Shown: piece after piece, positions 50,475-61,221 of the stretch
Position numbering within the stretch: position 1 is the first letter of the stretch
Layout: each line of letters begins with the position of its first letter
Assembly (NCBI GenBank): GCA_964007475.1
Contig: OZ023273.1
Span: 114,127,812 to 114,191,811, forward strand
Source: Hybos culiciformis
Taxonomy: Eukaryota > Arthropoda > Insecta > Diptera > Hybotidae
Direction of reading: 5' to 3'
DNA length: 64,000 bases
Program-made: the position numbers and the translations under genes
Notes under the pieces: model-generated
Seen by the model: only the letters and a program-made list of their open reading frames with translations
The model's database searches: none
What the model was told of the DNA's origin: nothing

Positions 50475-52228
50475 TTATGTATGGTATTGACTGGGATACT
50501 TTACAGATGGAATTGTTGTTGCGTGAATTAAGGTTGAAGAAGCTATTATCAATATTACAATTTCCCTTGCTGTACAGAAACCGGGACTATTATCGTTTAT
50601 CCTCAGAATCTTCGTTGTTAACAAGAGTTCTTCAAACTAAAATTTAAAAAATTTTAATTAATTTTCTTTTTTAATGTTATATATAACATTGTTTAAACTT
50701 GAAAAATAAATGTTTTAGACCGTTTTGTATCTAAAATGAAAAAACCGACTTTATATTTTTGCCTTCTCTCTTTCCCTCTGTCTTCCCACTTAAATGCTTA
50801 TAAAAATTAAATTACCTGGCTGATTTCGATCGTTTAAATGTCAGAAAATGCGCAATATCATTAACTTCCAGCCCGGAAACGGAGTTATAAGTCAGCAACA
50901 GGTATAAATTAATTTCACGGATTTTTAGAAAGTTGTATGAACAGAGGTCTATATTAGAAAAATATTCCGGAAATTGTTTTGAGCCAAATGTTGAAACCGA
51001 GCTCTATACTTCATTTATGAGATGGTGTTTTATTTTTTTTTTGTCAAATTACTCAAATTGCCACTAATTAGACTTTCTAAAACTTTGTGACAATCACTTT
51101 AAGGTACATTTAAATAATACTGTGTTTAAAACAATTTTTTTATACTTTACTAACAAATTTATATACTTTACTAACGTGAAAATTATTTCATAGCTTTTTT
51201 ACCATTTTATTTATAGAGCCTTTATTATCAACCATATCAATTTCAAGACTATCGATAAATCGGTCATATTTTTTTAAAGGTAAATCAATACAAATTATTA
51301 GAATTGTAATTTGACAGAAATAAAGTACCACATCAAGATTAATATATGTCTCAAATATTCTGTACTTATGATCAATTAAAATAAAACAATAAAGATAAAC
51401 TAAATAAAAGTAGTAAAAAATCAAAACACTAAGATACATAAACTGAAACATGAAATTTAATCTATTATAGATTTTAACGATTTGCTTAAATAATTTTAAA
51501 ATATTTTCCAACCAGCGATTTAAATATTTTTCAAAATTTTTATTAGAATCATACTGAGAATTTTTTTTTAAGTTTTGAAAATCTTGGAAATATTTTGTCA
51601 ATCTATCAAAAAGGATCCCAGTGAATATGTAACCAAATGAACTTAAAGTTAACGAAATTGATAAAATTACTTCTGGATTAAAAATTTCATTAAATATAAG
51701 TATAACGGGATGAAAATTTTTAAAATTTTTTAAAACATCTATCATAACAGAAATTTCAAAAAAATTAAATGTTATCCAAATTTGTATCAAAATTACTAAA
51801 ATTGCTTTCCAACCAATTATATTTTCAAAATTCTTTGTTAATTTTTTTAAATTTCTGTAAAGTTTAAAAAAATTTTTTAAATCTTTAATTATTTTTTGAG
51901 TCGTTAATATTTGAAAAAATAGAATAAAGCACACACATAAATATGAAAAACTTGCTTTAAAAATTATAATGGAATTTATTATTTTTACATAATTTATAAT
52001 AACTATAATGTTATTAATTGAATTTAATACAATTAAAAGTTTAATAAATATTATAAAACTTATAAATATTTTATTATACGATTTAATTTTTAATTTTGTA
52101 TAATTAATAGTTAATGAACAAAATGTAAAAATTTTTGAAAAATAATAAAAAAAACAAAATAAAAAAATAAAAATTTTATATTGATTTTCTTTCGAGAGCA
52201 TCTCTAATTGAAATGTGAAATATAACAT
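50475..52228 (-). CDS. Gustatory receptor-like protein GrL10
   Basis: Predicted gustatory receptor-type chemoreceptor, the most divergent GrL4-type member. Exon 1 runs from 52228 (preferred Met 52201, MLSKENQYKIFIFLF) to 51203, ending ATG|GTAAAA. Exon 2 runs from 50636 to 50475 (53 codons plus stop). The intron is 566 bp, phase 0, with only traces of the antisense relic. About 386 residues. Exon 1 is open and keeps SSFGYIFTGILFDRL and YFCQITILIICIDL. The terminal exon is unusual: GLFTTRK is changed to GFCTAREI, and the C-terminal motif is lost (TTIPSVKYP). It could be a functional receptor with an altered seventh helix or a gene starting to decay. No frameshift was seen. Confidence 0.75.
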
Positions 52229-52689
52229 TGAAATAAAATGTGGTACCTATATATGGCTTTCTAAATTATTTCAATTAAATTAATAATTAACTATAAAATA
52301 ATAAATAAACATGTTACAATATCAATTATTATTTGTATAAAAAATGTTAACGACAGTACCTTTTATAGTAGATTACAATACATGTTAAGAAAATTTGTTA
52401 TTCTTGCGAGTTGTGTATACCACAAACACATAGACACGAGTCATGTTTATATCACGAGACCGAAGGTCGAGTGATATAATATTGACGAGTGTCTATATGT
52501 TTGTGTGTATACAAAACGAGCTGTATAACAAATTTGATTAACATGTATTGTATACTGCTTTAATGTGCATGTGAGAGGGAGTTGAAAACAATACATTTAT
52601 AATGAAAAAAATAAACAAATAAGTTCAAAATGAAGCAAGGAAATAAAATTTAATTAATACAGAAGTTTATTTATTTATCGAAATGATTT

Positions 52690-52950
52690 CAAACCGGAAG
52701 TTTCCTAAAATATTAAAAAAAAAAATTAGTAATTTTTCCAAAAAAAATTATTCATTTTCTTTTTTGCAAAAAAAAAAATCGAATAATTTTTTTTTAAAAA
52801 AATTACTAATTTTTTTTTTATTATTTTAGGAACTAATGGTCTTCTTAAATTTTATTTAATTTTATTTTTAATTATTAAAAAAAATAATAATTTTATAATT
52901 ATTTTTTTTATAATTAAAAATAAAATCAAATAATAATTATATAATTATAA
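52690..52950. repeat. Short A/T inverted repeats
   Basis: Inside the TA-site element, GGAAGTTTCCTAAAATATT and TTTTAGGAACTAA-type sequence flank runs of AAAAAAATTACTAATTTTT in opposite orientations, and ATAATTTTATAATTATTTTT is mirrored at 52900-52950. Low-complexity foldback sequence without coding content. Confidence 0.45.
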
Positions 52951-53284
52951 TTTATATTTACAATAAATAATATCCTTGTTGTTGCCATTTTCCTCGTTTG
53001 TTGATAAAAGAAAAAAAAATTCTTACTTGACATTTGACAATTTACAGCAAACTTTATAATGACAACAAAGATATTTTCAGGGTTACCATTGTTCTATTTT
53101 TATTCATTTTGTTTTTTTGAATAAAAATAAGTGCAATTTTTGAAGTGTGGTTTAAATTTTTGTACTAAAATCCAACCACACTCGTTTAAAAATTTAGTAG
53201 TAGAGGTTCGAAGATCCTTTAAAAATAGTAGATTGAAACACATGTTAAGAAAATTCATCGACTGATCGACTGGCCGCTTTTTAG

Positions 53285-53456
53285 AAAAAACACACGAAGC
53301 AGCCACAAAACTGCCGACAGAAGTTTATACTTAAAGATTTAAACTATGAAATAACAGTGAGCAGCCCATCATTTGTAGCCACTGTTATTTCATAGTTTAA
53401 ATCTTTAAGTATAAACTTCTGTCGGCAGTTCTATGACTGCTTCGTGTGTTTTTTTT
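53285..53456. repeat. Foldback repeat (AACACACGA family), copy with both arms
   Basis: The left arm AACACACGAAGCAGCCACAA to ATGAAATAACAGTG and its mirror ending GACTGCTTCGTGTGTTTTTT surround a centre of about 20 bases (AGCAGCCCATCATTTG). The right arm runs straight into the satellite array, as the single arm at 45410 does, so foldback and satellite travel together. Confidence 0.8.
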
Positions 53457-55380
53457 GTATATTTTGCGCCGGCACGACCTAACCGTGCTGCCTGCCCAAA
53501 AAATGTTCGGAAGATAATCTTAATTTCACCGGAGCTACCTATTTAAAAAAAAAAAATGTTCGTATATTTTGCTCCGACACGACCTAACCGTAGCTCCCCA
53601 CCCAAAAATTTTTTTTCAGGTAATATTAATTTCACCGGAGCTACCTATTTTGACAGAAAAAATTTTTTCGTATATTTTGCTCCGGCACGACCTAACCGTA
53701 GCTCCCCACCCAAAATTTTTTTTTCAGGTAATATTAATTTCACCGGAGCTACCTATTTTGAAAAAAAAAAAAAAATTTCGTATATTTTGCTCCGGCACGA
53801 CCTAACCGTAACTCCCCATCCAAAATTTTTTTTTCAGGTAATCTTAATTTCACCGGAGCTACCTATTTAAAAAAAAAATTTTTTCGTATATTTTGCTCCG
53901 GCACGACCTAACCGTAGCTCCCCACCCAAAATTTTTTTTTCAGGTAATATTATTTTCACCGGAGCTACCTATTTTGAAAAAAAATTTTTTTTCATATATT
54001 TTGCTCCGGCACGACCTAACCGTAGCTCTCCATCCAAAATTTTTTTTTCAGGTAATCTTAATTTCACCGGAGCTACCTATTTAAAAAAAAAAATGTTCGT
54101 ATATTTTGCTGCGGCACGACCTAACCGTAGCTCCCCATCCAAAAATTTTTTTTCATGTAATATTAATTTCACCGGAGCTACCTATTTTAAAAAAAAAATT
54201 TTCGTATATTTTGCTTCGGCACGACCTAACCGTAGCTCCCCACCCAAAATTTTTTTTTCAGGTAATATTAATTTCACCGGAGCTACCTATTTTAAAAAAA
54301 AAAAATTTTTCTTATATTTTGCTCCGGCACGACCTAACCGTAGCTCCCCACCCAAAATTTTTTTTTCAGGTAATATTAATTTCAACGGAGCTACCTATTT
54401 TGAAAAAAAAAAAAAAAAAATTTCGTATATTTTGCTTCGGCACGACCTAACCGTTACTCCCTGCCCAAAAATTTTTCGGCTGGTAATCTTAATTTCACCG
54501 GAGCTACCTATTTAAAAAAAATGTTCGTATATTTTGCTCCGGCACGACCTAACCGTAGCTCCCCATCCAAAAATTTTTTTCAGGTAATATTAATTTCACC
54601 GGAGCTACCTATTTTGAAAAAAAAAATTTTTCTTATATTTTGTTCCGGCACGACCTAACCGTAGCTCCCCACCCAAAATTTTTTTTTCAGGTAATATTAA
54701 TTTCAACGGAGCTACCTATTTTGAAAAAAAAAAAAAAAAATTTTGTATATTTTGCTTCGGCACGACCTAACCGTTACTCCCTGCCCAAAAATTTTTCGGC
54801 TGGTAATCTTAATTTCACCGGAGCTACCTATTTAAAAAAAAAAAAAATTTCGTATATTTTGCTTCGGCACGACCTAACCATAGCTCCCCACCCAAAATTT
54901 TTTTTTCAGGTAATATTAATTTCACCGGAGCTACCTATTTTGAAAAAAAAAATTTTTCTTATATTTTGTTCCGGCACGACCTAACCGTAGCTCCCCACCC
55001 AAAAATTTTTTTTCAGGTAATATTAATTTCAACGGAGCTACCTATTTTGAAAAAAAAAAAAAAAAATTTTCGTATATTTTGCTTTGGCACGACCTAACCG
55101 TTACTCCCTGCCCAAAAATTTTTCGGCTGGTAATCTTAATTTCACCGGAGCTACCTATTTAAAAAAAAAAAAAATATTCGTATATTTTGCTCGGCACGAC
55201 CTAACTGTAGCTCTCCACCCAAAATTTTTTTTTCAGGTAATCTTAATTTCACCGGAGCTACCTATTTAAAAAAAAAAATTTTTCGTATATTTTGCTCCGG
55301 AACGACCTAACCGTAGCTCCCCACCCAAAAATTTTGTTTCAGGTAATATTAATTTCACCGGAGCTACCTATTTTGGAAAA
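53456..55380 (+). repeat. Satellite array, about 18 units of about 107 bp
   Basis: Head-to-tail units. Each contains CGTATATTTTGCTCCGGCAC, GACCTAACCGTAGCTCC, CCCAAAATTTTTTTTTCAGG, TAATATTAATTTCACCGGAG and CTACCTATTTTGAAAA. Unit length varies between about 103 and 115 bases, mostly through A and T run length. A variant unit (TTGCTTCGGC, CCGTTACTCCCTGCCC, TTTTTCGGCTGG) recurs every third unit at about 54440, 54763 and 55090. Open frames across the array reflect the lack of stops in the unit and are not genes. Confidence 0.93.
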
Positions 55381-55660
55381 AAAATATAGTTTTAAATAAT
55401 TTGTAAACGAAAAATTTTTAAAAATAATTTGAATTTAAATTTGTCGCGCCAAATTATTTTGTTTTTATACATGACAAATGATTATTGAGTGGACCAATAA
55501 TTTTTTTGAGTATTGAAACGTCAAAAACCATCTCAGTTCGAATTCGATTTCGAATGTCGAATGAGTAGAATGAAAATGAATTTTTACCCCCTACAGAATT
55601 ACTCAATTATATCATACAACGCGCCTAAAGAAGTATAAACTTCAAAAAAAAATAGCCGCG
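55381..55660 (+). mobile_element. Right flank of the satellite-bearing element
   Basis: This is the reverse complement of 44586-44990: AATTTGAATTTAAATTTGTC, GATTATTGAGTGGACC, GTATTGAAACGTCAAAAACC and ACAACGCGCCTAAAGAAGTA, ending TATAAACTTC. The end shares GAAGTTTATACTT with the foldback arm, so it may act as its terminal repeat. Confidence 0.6.
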
Positions 55661-56061
55661 TATTTTTTTATTGGTTCTTTTTTTTTTTTTGTTTGCTCAG
55701 AGGGAAAATGTAGATTAGCTCAGAGGGAAAATATAGATTTTAGCATTATAAACTAAGCTTTGTTTGACATTGATATGATGCATGTGAGAGGTATACATTT
55801 GCAATTTTTTTTTTTTTTTTTGTATTTGTCTGTATTGAAATATTGTGAGTGTGAGTGATATTATTTTTGTTTATAGTATTACGCAGTTCAAAATGAAGAA
55901 TGTAAATACAATACAGAGCAATGTAAATGCAATTTACATCACAGGGAAATGTAAATACAATTTACATTCCTCTATAATTGCATGTGTATTGATGCATGTA
56001 ATGGACCATTTACCGAGCTAAATTTGCGAATGTAAATACAACTTACCGAAGACATGCGCAT

Positions 56062-56460
56062 TAAAATACTTTGCACTTTTACCAATTTTTTGTCCGTTTT
56101 CAACCCAACTGAACATTTTTTGAACGTAATTTGATATAAATACTCTTATACTATAGTCTTTTTTATTCAAACCTGTTTTAACGCCCAGTTTGAATCCTTG
56201 CAGACAATCGGAAGCAAAACTATTTTTTCGCCTCCTTGAATCGACATAAGCGTTATTATTTTAAATTCATAAAATTCCTTAAAAATGAACCAGAAACTCA
56301 AATGTTAATAAACATTTTGGTAAATTATACACCAATTGAACTTAATAACCTTATAATACTCATTTTCATATTGAAATTCGTTAAAAATTGTAAAATATAA
56401 AATTTTAAACACTTAAATATTTTGTGAATCGTTAAAATTTGAAAAAATAAAATAACTGAC
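56062..56460 (-). repeat. Block upstream spacer and receptor fragment, continued
   Basis: Continuation of the GrL10 block after the insert. It matches 18595-18890 and includes, at 56370-56460, the beginning of a decayed GrL3-type fragment (ILTIQKI region, reverse strand). It is cut at 56460 by the LTR element. Confidence 0.6.
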
Positions 56461-56801
56461 ACAAGTTATAATTAGTTTAGAAATAAAAAGGCGATCTTTT
56501 TATAAACGTAAACTTTATTATTTGAATTCCAAAATAGAACTGATTTTTACATTCTAATTGAGCTTTTATTTTAAACTTAATAACATAATAAGCAAATAAA
56601 GATCTGATAAAATTAAAGGATCATATTATAATTAAATTATAAAAGTATAATTATGGAAGTTAGTAAAACTTAAAAATGAAAAGTAAGCTAAATTGTGTGG
56701 GAATAAGAATGAAGGCAAAATTGAATGGGAATAATTTTATGGGAATATATAATAAAAGAAATAACTTAAATATATGAAGTTGGAGACATCTTCATATTAC
56801 T
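56461..56801 (-). repeat. 3' LTR of the errantivirus-type element
   Basis: Lies immediately after a purine-rich tract (minus-strand AAGAAGGGAGGAGT, 56799-56812) at the end of env. On the minus strand it begins AGTAATATGAAG and ends near TATAACTTGT at the border with receptor-block DNA, about 341 bp. AATAAA on the minus strand (56514-56519) is a plausible polyadenylation signal. The matching 5' LTR is outside the window, so the exact ends and the target duplication are not confirmed. Confidence 0.65.
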
Positions 56802-56839
56802 CCTCCCTTCTTAGAAGAGTCCATAGGGACGTTCATTAG

Positions 56840-58539
56840 TTACTCATCTATGGTTTCGGCTGAGCGTGTATGTTGATGGCGAATCGATGCTAATTTTTTA
56901 AATTTACTTTGATTTGGTACTTGTTGCTTCTTCATTGTTGTTTCTTCGACGGGTTGGATTACTTGAAGACTTGTCTTGCGATTCGTATATATTTTATAAA
57001 TTGCCAAGAAAATAATTACAACTATACATCTAACTACCATGACCCAAACGTAGTTCAAGTGTAGAGGTATACTTTGAAGGCTGATTTGGCGAATATTTTG
57101 TTGCTCCTTATAAATTTTGTGAATTTCGCTGAGAGGAATGTTGTCTAAAATAAGTTGATTTGAATTACCAGTAACTGTAGTAGATTTAGCTGTTTTTATA
57201 TTTGGTAGCAATAATGAATGAGACGAAATAATATTTTCATTGTTAGTGTACGAATTCGTAGTGGTTTGAAAACTGCAGTTTGTTGGTAGATCTAACAAAA
57301 ATACTCCCTTGACTGTGGTAAAGTCTATTGATTTGCATTTGAGCTGAAGCTTTGTTTCGGTGGGAAAAATGCCAATATAGTGGTTGCTTGAATTTTTTTC
57401 AATTACTTGTGTTTTCACATCTACAGGTACAAAATTACATGATGTCGAATAATTTTCTGTGAGTTGAAGTATGTCGTGAATACAATCGCCGCTGTTTTGT
57501 TGTTCGAATGGCTTTATTTCATCACATAAAAACATTGGGTACATGTTTTTGCATTCATCTTGAAGTAATAATTTTTTTTTTCTATTGCCAAATATAGTTT
57601 GGAAGGAATTATGATTTCTCGGTGTTTGTTTGGAATAGGGTACAAGTGGTAAAATGTATATTTTTCTGAATACGTTATTGGAACATGAATTAAAAATACT
57701 ATTTTATCATTTGAAATGTAAGCTTCGACATTTAAAAGGTTTTAATATCTGTTAATGTTTGAAGTTTCACCGCCAAAAAACAACTTATCTGGAGAATAAT
57801 ATTCTAAAAGTTTTGTTATCATGTGTTCCAAATCTGTGTGTGTTAAAATACTGTTATGTAATATTTTAAGTCTTGCAAAAGAAATTGCGTTTTCCAAATT
57901 GTTCAATGTATTTAATATTATATTGATAACTATTGAAATTTCATTCAGCACGATTTCAATTTCTAGGAATCTTTCGTAATCGGAAGAGATCATTTTTAAA
58001 ATTTCATTAATTTTAGTTATTATACGGTGTTCATTACGATTTATTATGCTTAAAGTTTTATTGTAATTCTCTATTATTTTGGTGTTTAACGAAATTTGCT
58101 TATTTAGAGTGGAAGCAATTTTATTTTGATTAGAGTTTAGGATTTTAATCGCATTGTCATATTTTTCACCATCTTCTGAGTCTAAATTTCCAGTAATGCT
58201 TTTAAAAATAGATCCCAATCCATTTATAACTCCTCGTTTCATTTTTCTGTTAGGAGTTTGATAAAGCGCGATTAATTTTTCGTTTGCTGTGTTTAGCTGA
58301 TGTGAAATGAGTGATTTTGTTTTTTCGAATTTCGCAGCAAAGTTGCTTCCAATATTAGCTAATTCTATTTCGTTTAATTCTTTTGTAAGGAAATTTAATT
58401 CTTCTTCAATAGGGAAAAGTTCGAAATAATGAATAAATGTATGTGAGGTTGAAACTATTTTTGCATATCCTAGCTTGAATGGAAGGATGCCCGGATTAGA
58501 GTCCAAATTTGTCATTTTAATTTCCATTGCAATTATCAA
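56840..58539 (-). pseudogene. Endogenous errantivirus-type env, frame-broken
   Basis: Envelope glycoprotein relic of an insect endogenous retrovirus-like element. The 5' frame (58539 to 57742) contains a basic furin-type site (NRKMKRG, about residues 97-103) followed by a GLGSIFKSITG-like fusion-peptide region and long alpha-helical sequence with N-glycosylation motifs, as in gypsy-type and baculovirus F-like envelopes. It ends at a stop at 57742. The C-terminal part (57544 to 56840) is in another frame and holds cysteines, one membrane span near residues 166-184 and a basic cytoplasmic tail. At least two frame changes lie between 57745 and 57545, one beside an A-run. The start overlaps the end of the integrase frame by 23 bases, as in errantiviruses. 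Not expected to make a functional protein. Confidence 0.8.
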
Positions 58540-59411
58540 GGTCGGTATGGCTATTATTATTAGGTTCCTGTAAAATAACAGAAATTTGGTTTTTAAGCGG
58601 TCTTTTGAAATTGTTTTTATGATAGATTTTATTGTGTGTTTGTAAAGAAATTTCGTTGTTTGAAGTTACGATATGAGGCTTGAAGCGAGGGTCCAGCTTA
58701 TTTCTGGCTCGGGTTTTATGGTAGGCTATTGTATTTTCTGGGTAATTAATTGGGGTTTCTCTTGTACTATTTCTTATATTGATTTGGTGTTCTTTTTCAG
58801 AAGGCATGAGTAATTGAAGTTTTTTGTACATTTGGTTGGTTTTTTCTTTATGATCATTAACGTAATTTGTGAACATAATTTTAGTTATGTCTATATCAAA
58901 GAAATTGTTGGTATCAAGGTGTCCACTTATTATATCGATAGGGCGTTGTTTGGTGGAAGAGTGAATAGAATAGTTATACCCTACAATAGCGTAGTGCATA
59001 AGGTCGATAATGCTTAATTCTTTTTTTCCTTCGCTCAATATTCGCAGATGCTCAATTAATGTGGAATGGAATCGTTCAATGATCGCATTGGAATTCGGAT
59101 TTAAAGGAATTATATAATGAACATAAATTTTGTGTAGGTTTGTTAAATCTTTAATGACACTATTTTTTAACTCTGAGCCATTGTCAACTACTAAAAGCTT
59201 GGGAATTCCGTGATGAGTCATAAAAGTTATGAAAGCTTTGGCAACATGTATGGCAGTAAGACTTTCTAGGGGATAAGCCTGTGCATACTTCGAAAATTTG
59301 TCAACTACTGTTAAAAATTTTTGACGCTTTACCGTAAAAGTATCTAAATGCACTACTTCAAATGGTTTGCTTGGAGTTGGTGTTAGACTAAATTTTTGCT
59401 TTGTTGGATTT
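58517..59411 (-). pseudogene. Integrase core and C-terminus, cut by a transposon
   Basis: Errantivirus-type pol continuation. The core shows the three acidic catalytic positions of a DDE integrase: D in HLDTF, D in VVDNGSEL and E in NAIIERFHS, in the correct order. The C-terminal region follows and ends at 58517. The open frame extends upstream to 59455, but the part above 59411 belongs to the inserted transposon, whose end here happens to be open. The zinc-binding N-terminal domain is on the far side of the insertion, near 62640-62790. Confidence 0.83.
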
Positions 59412-59970
59412 GGTGGGGGCTCTTCAGCCGGACAATTCTTGGTAATTGACGTCACAATTATTGAGCATTTAGTGCTTAATTTGTGACTATTAGTGCCATA
59501 AAAACTAGAATTTGTGCTCGCTTAGTTTTTGAGAAACTTTGATCTTCGAATTTCGAACATGGGTCAAAGTGGTATCTCTGCCCGGATTCGAATTTCCAAA
59601 AAAATAAAGACGCTATTATTTAGTGCTTAATTTGTGCCTATTTGTGCTACAAAAACTAGAATTTGTGCTCTTCAAAATTATGTGAAAACAATTTTTTTTA
59701 GATTAGGCCATAAAGGAATTTATACTTTATTTATACTAGGAACTAGTCCCATACAAAAAATTCGAATAAAAAAAGTTAAACAAAATTAGATCAGACCCCC
59801 AAGCTTTTATTTTTGTTTAGAATATATCGCTATAACGAGAGAGCTTTATAGCTTTTAAAATATTTTTTATATAAAGCTTTTAAAAATAAACAAAATATTT
59901 CTTTTATTATAATTGTATTTTAATGTTTACTAGTATTTGTTTCTCTATGAAAAAAAAAATTGGGTTAGAT

Positions 59971-60581
59971 CAGCGGTTCTCAAACTTTTTGAACTGCGGA
60001 GCCTTCCAAAGGCATAATAATTTACACGGAGCCCCAGTGGTTCAGTAATGACTAATTGTGTGTCTGTGCCAATCGATGATACATAACACTGAAAAGTAAG
60101 TTATTTTTGTATACTTTGTATTTACAAATTCTTAAGTAAAAAAAAAATTAAATTATTTGCACTTCAACAAAACTTATTTATTTATATTGCAAAATATAAT
60201 AAATTATAAAAAAACGAACATTGTTAGCGAGACGAGTGGAATCGAATATTAATAGAGTGATTAGAAAAGTTGAAAAGTTAAAATCGAATAAAGTGTTTTT
60301 GTTATTTTTTTGTTAGAACTAAAAATCGCTTATAAAATTTGCGCTATGTGTAATATAGTGTAAAATATGTGTAAAATATGTCATAGTATAAGAATTTGCT
60401 TTCAGAAGCAGTCGTGATCAGTGAGGTTTCAAAACAACAAATTAATTTCATATATTAATTATTGGCGGATTTAAATTTATTTATTTATTTTTTTTCAAAT
60501 TTTGAATATGACATTCGCGGAGCCCTTTGAGTTGAATCGCGGAGCCTCAGGGCTCCGCGGAGCACACTTTGAGAAACGCTG
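59971..60581. mobile_element. hAT-type MITE nested in the pol insertion
   Basis: The ends CAGCGGTTCTCAAA and TTTGAGAAACGCTG are near-perfect inverted repeats flanked by GGTTAGAT at 59963-59970 and 60582-60589, an 8-bp hAT-type duplication. Subterminal GCGGAGCC words occur at both ends. The 611-bp interior is AT-rich and non-coding. Confidence 0.85.
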
Positions 60582-60639
60582 GGTTAGATAAATGTAAATA
60601 AAAAAATTATATTTGAAAGCAGACGCCGACGCGATCATA

Positions 60640-60925
60640 TTTTTGGAACTGCTGCTAAAAAAAAAAATCATTGCTCGCTACTGCGTCGCTGATAATCGCT
60701 AAAAAAAAAAAAACCGTTAAAAAAAAATCGAAAAAAAAAAAACAATAAAAAAAAAAAAACACAAAAATTTTCGTCGCTGCTTGGGTTTTTTTTTTTTTTT
60801 TTTTAAACTTCTATGACTGCTAGCGATCGCTTTCACCTAAAAATTTGTCGCTACTGCTAGGTTAAAAAACATCGCTGCGTACCTTGCGGTCGCTCAAAAT
60901 CTGTGATCGCGTCCGGGTCTGGTTG
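60640..60925. repeat. Degenerate TCGCT-rich stretch
   Basis: Repeated words GCTGCT, ATCGCT, TCGTCGCTGC and CTGCTAGCGATCGC alternate with A and T runs. It looks like decayed minisatellite or simple-sequence DNA within the transposon. Nothing coding was seen. Confidence 0.4.
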
Positions 60926-60967
60926 AAAGCATTAATAAATTCATTTTATTTCATGTTTATTTACATA

Positions 60968-61221
60968 TCGTCGGTCTCGTGAAAAAAGCACGAAACTGTA
61001 AGTTTGGCCGTTTTGAACTAGTATTGTACAAAAAACATAAAAAAACTAAAATATGAATATGTTCAAAGTCGAAAGTTCTCATAAATTATCCGCAATGACT
61101 ATTTCTATTTTCCCGAAAGTACCAAAACGTACTACAAAAAAAGAAAAAAAAAATTCAAAACCAATTTTCTCAAAACTATGTTTTTGCAGTTTCGTGATTT
61201 TTGCAAGAGACCGACGATGCT
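60968..61221. repeat. Short inverted-repeat element
   Basis: ATCGTCGGTCTCGTGAAAAA at 60967 and its near reverse complement ending AAGAGACCGACGAT at 61220, with CACGAAACTG also mirrored, bound about 250 bp of AT-rich DNA. No clear target duplication was seen. Probably another MITE nested in the larger element. Confidence 0.5.

Larger units (their letters stand above)
52366..56061. mobile_element. TA-site palindromic element, copy 2, with nested satellite array
   Basis: A 3,696-bp insert in the upstream spacer of GrL10. The block reads GTACCTTTTAAATACTTTGC near 27440; here it is split, with TA at 52364-52365 and 56062-56063. The left end (TAGTAGATTACAATACATGT) begins a palindrome to about 52560 centred on ATCACGAGACCGAAGGTCGA, as in copy 1. 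The right end has TGAAATATTGTGAG and repeated AAATGCAATTTACAT words and ends GCGCAT. A second left-end-like sequence (TAGTAGATTGAAACACATGT) lies at 53229. Internal DNA includes the foldback repeat and the satellite array. Confidence 0.6.
14393..56460. repeat. Dispersed tandem block duplication carrying the receptors
   Basis: Blocks with the same order recur: spacer (starting 14400, 22900, 28560 and 37530), receptor terminal exon, long intron, receptor exon 1, upstream spacer of about 450 bp, then a decayed GrL3-type fragment. Copies are roughly 14400-18902, 22435-26745, 28560-32560, 37530-41876, 45484-48180, and a more divergent one at 50150-52365 continuing at 56062-56460. Intron and spacer sequence is retained between copies, not only coding sequence, so whole genomic segments were duplicated. 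Later insertions interrupt individual blocks and can be dated relative to the duplications by whether other copies lack them. Confidence 0.85.

Noticed and set aside
53556..55269. Series of open frames of 60-140 codons across the satellite array
   Set aside because: They are translations of the tandem unit, which happens to lack stops in two frames; the same peptide repeats with homopolymer-driven frame changes.
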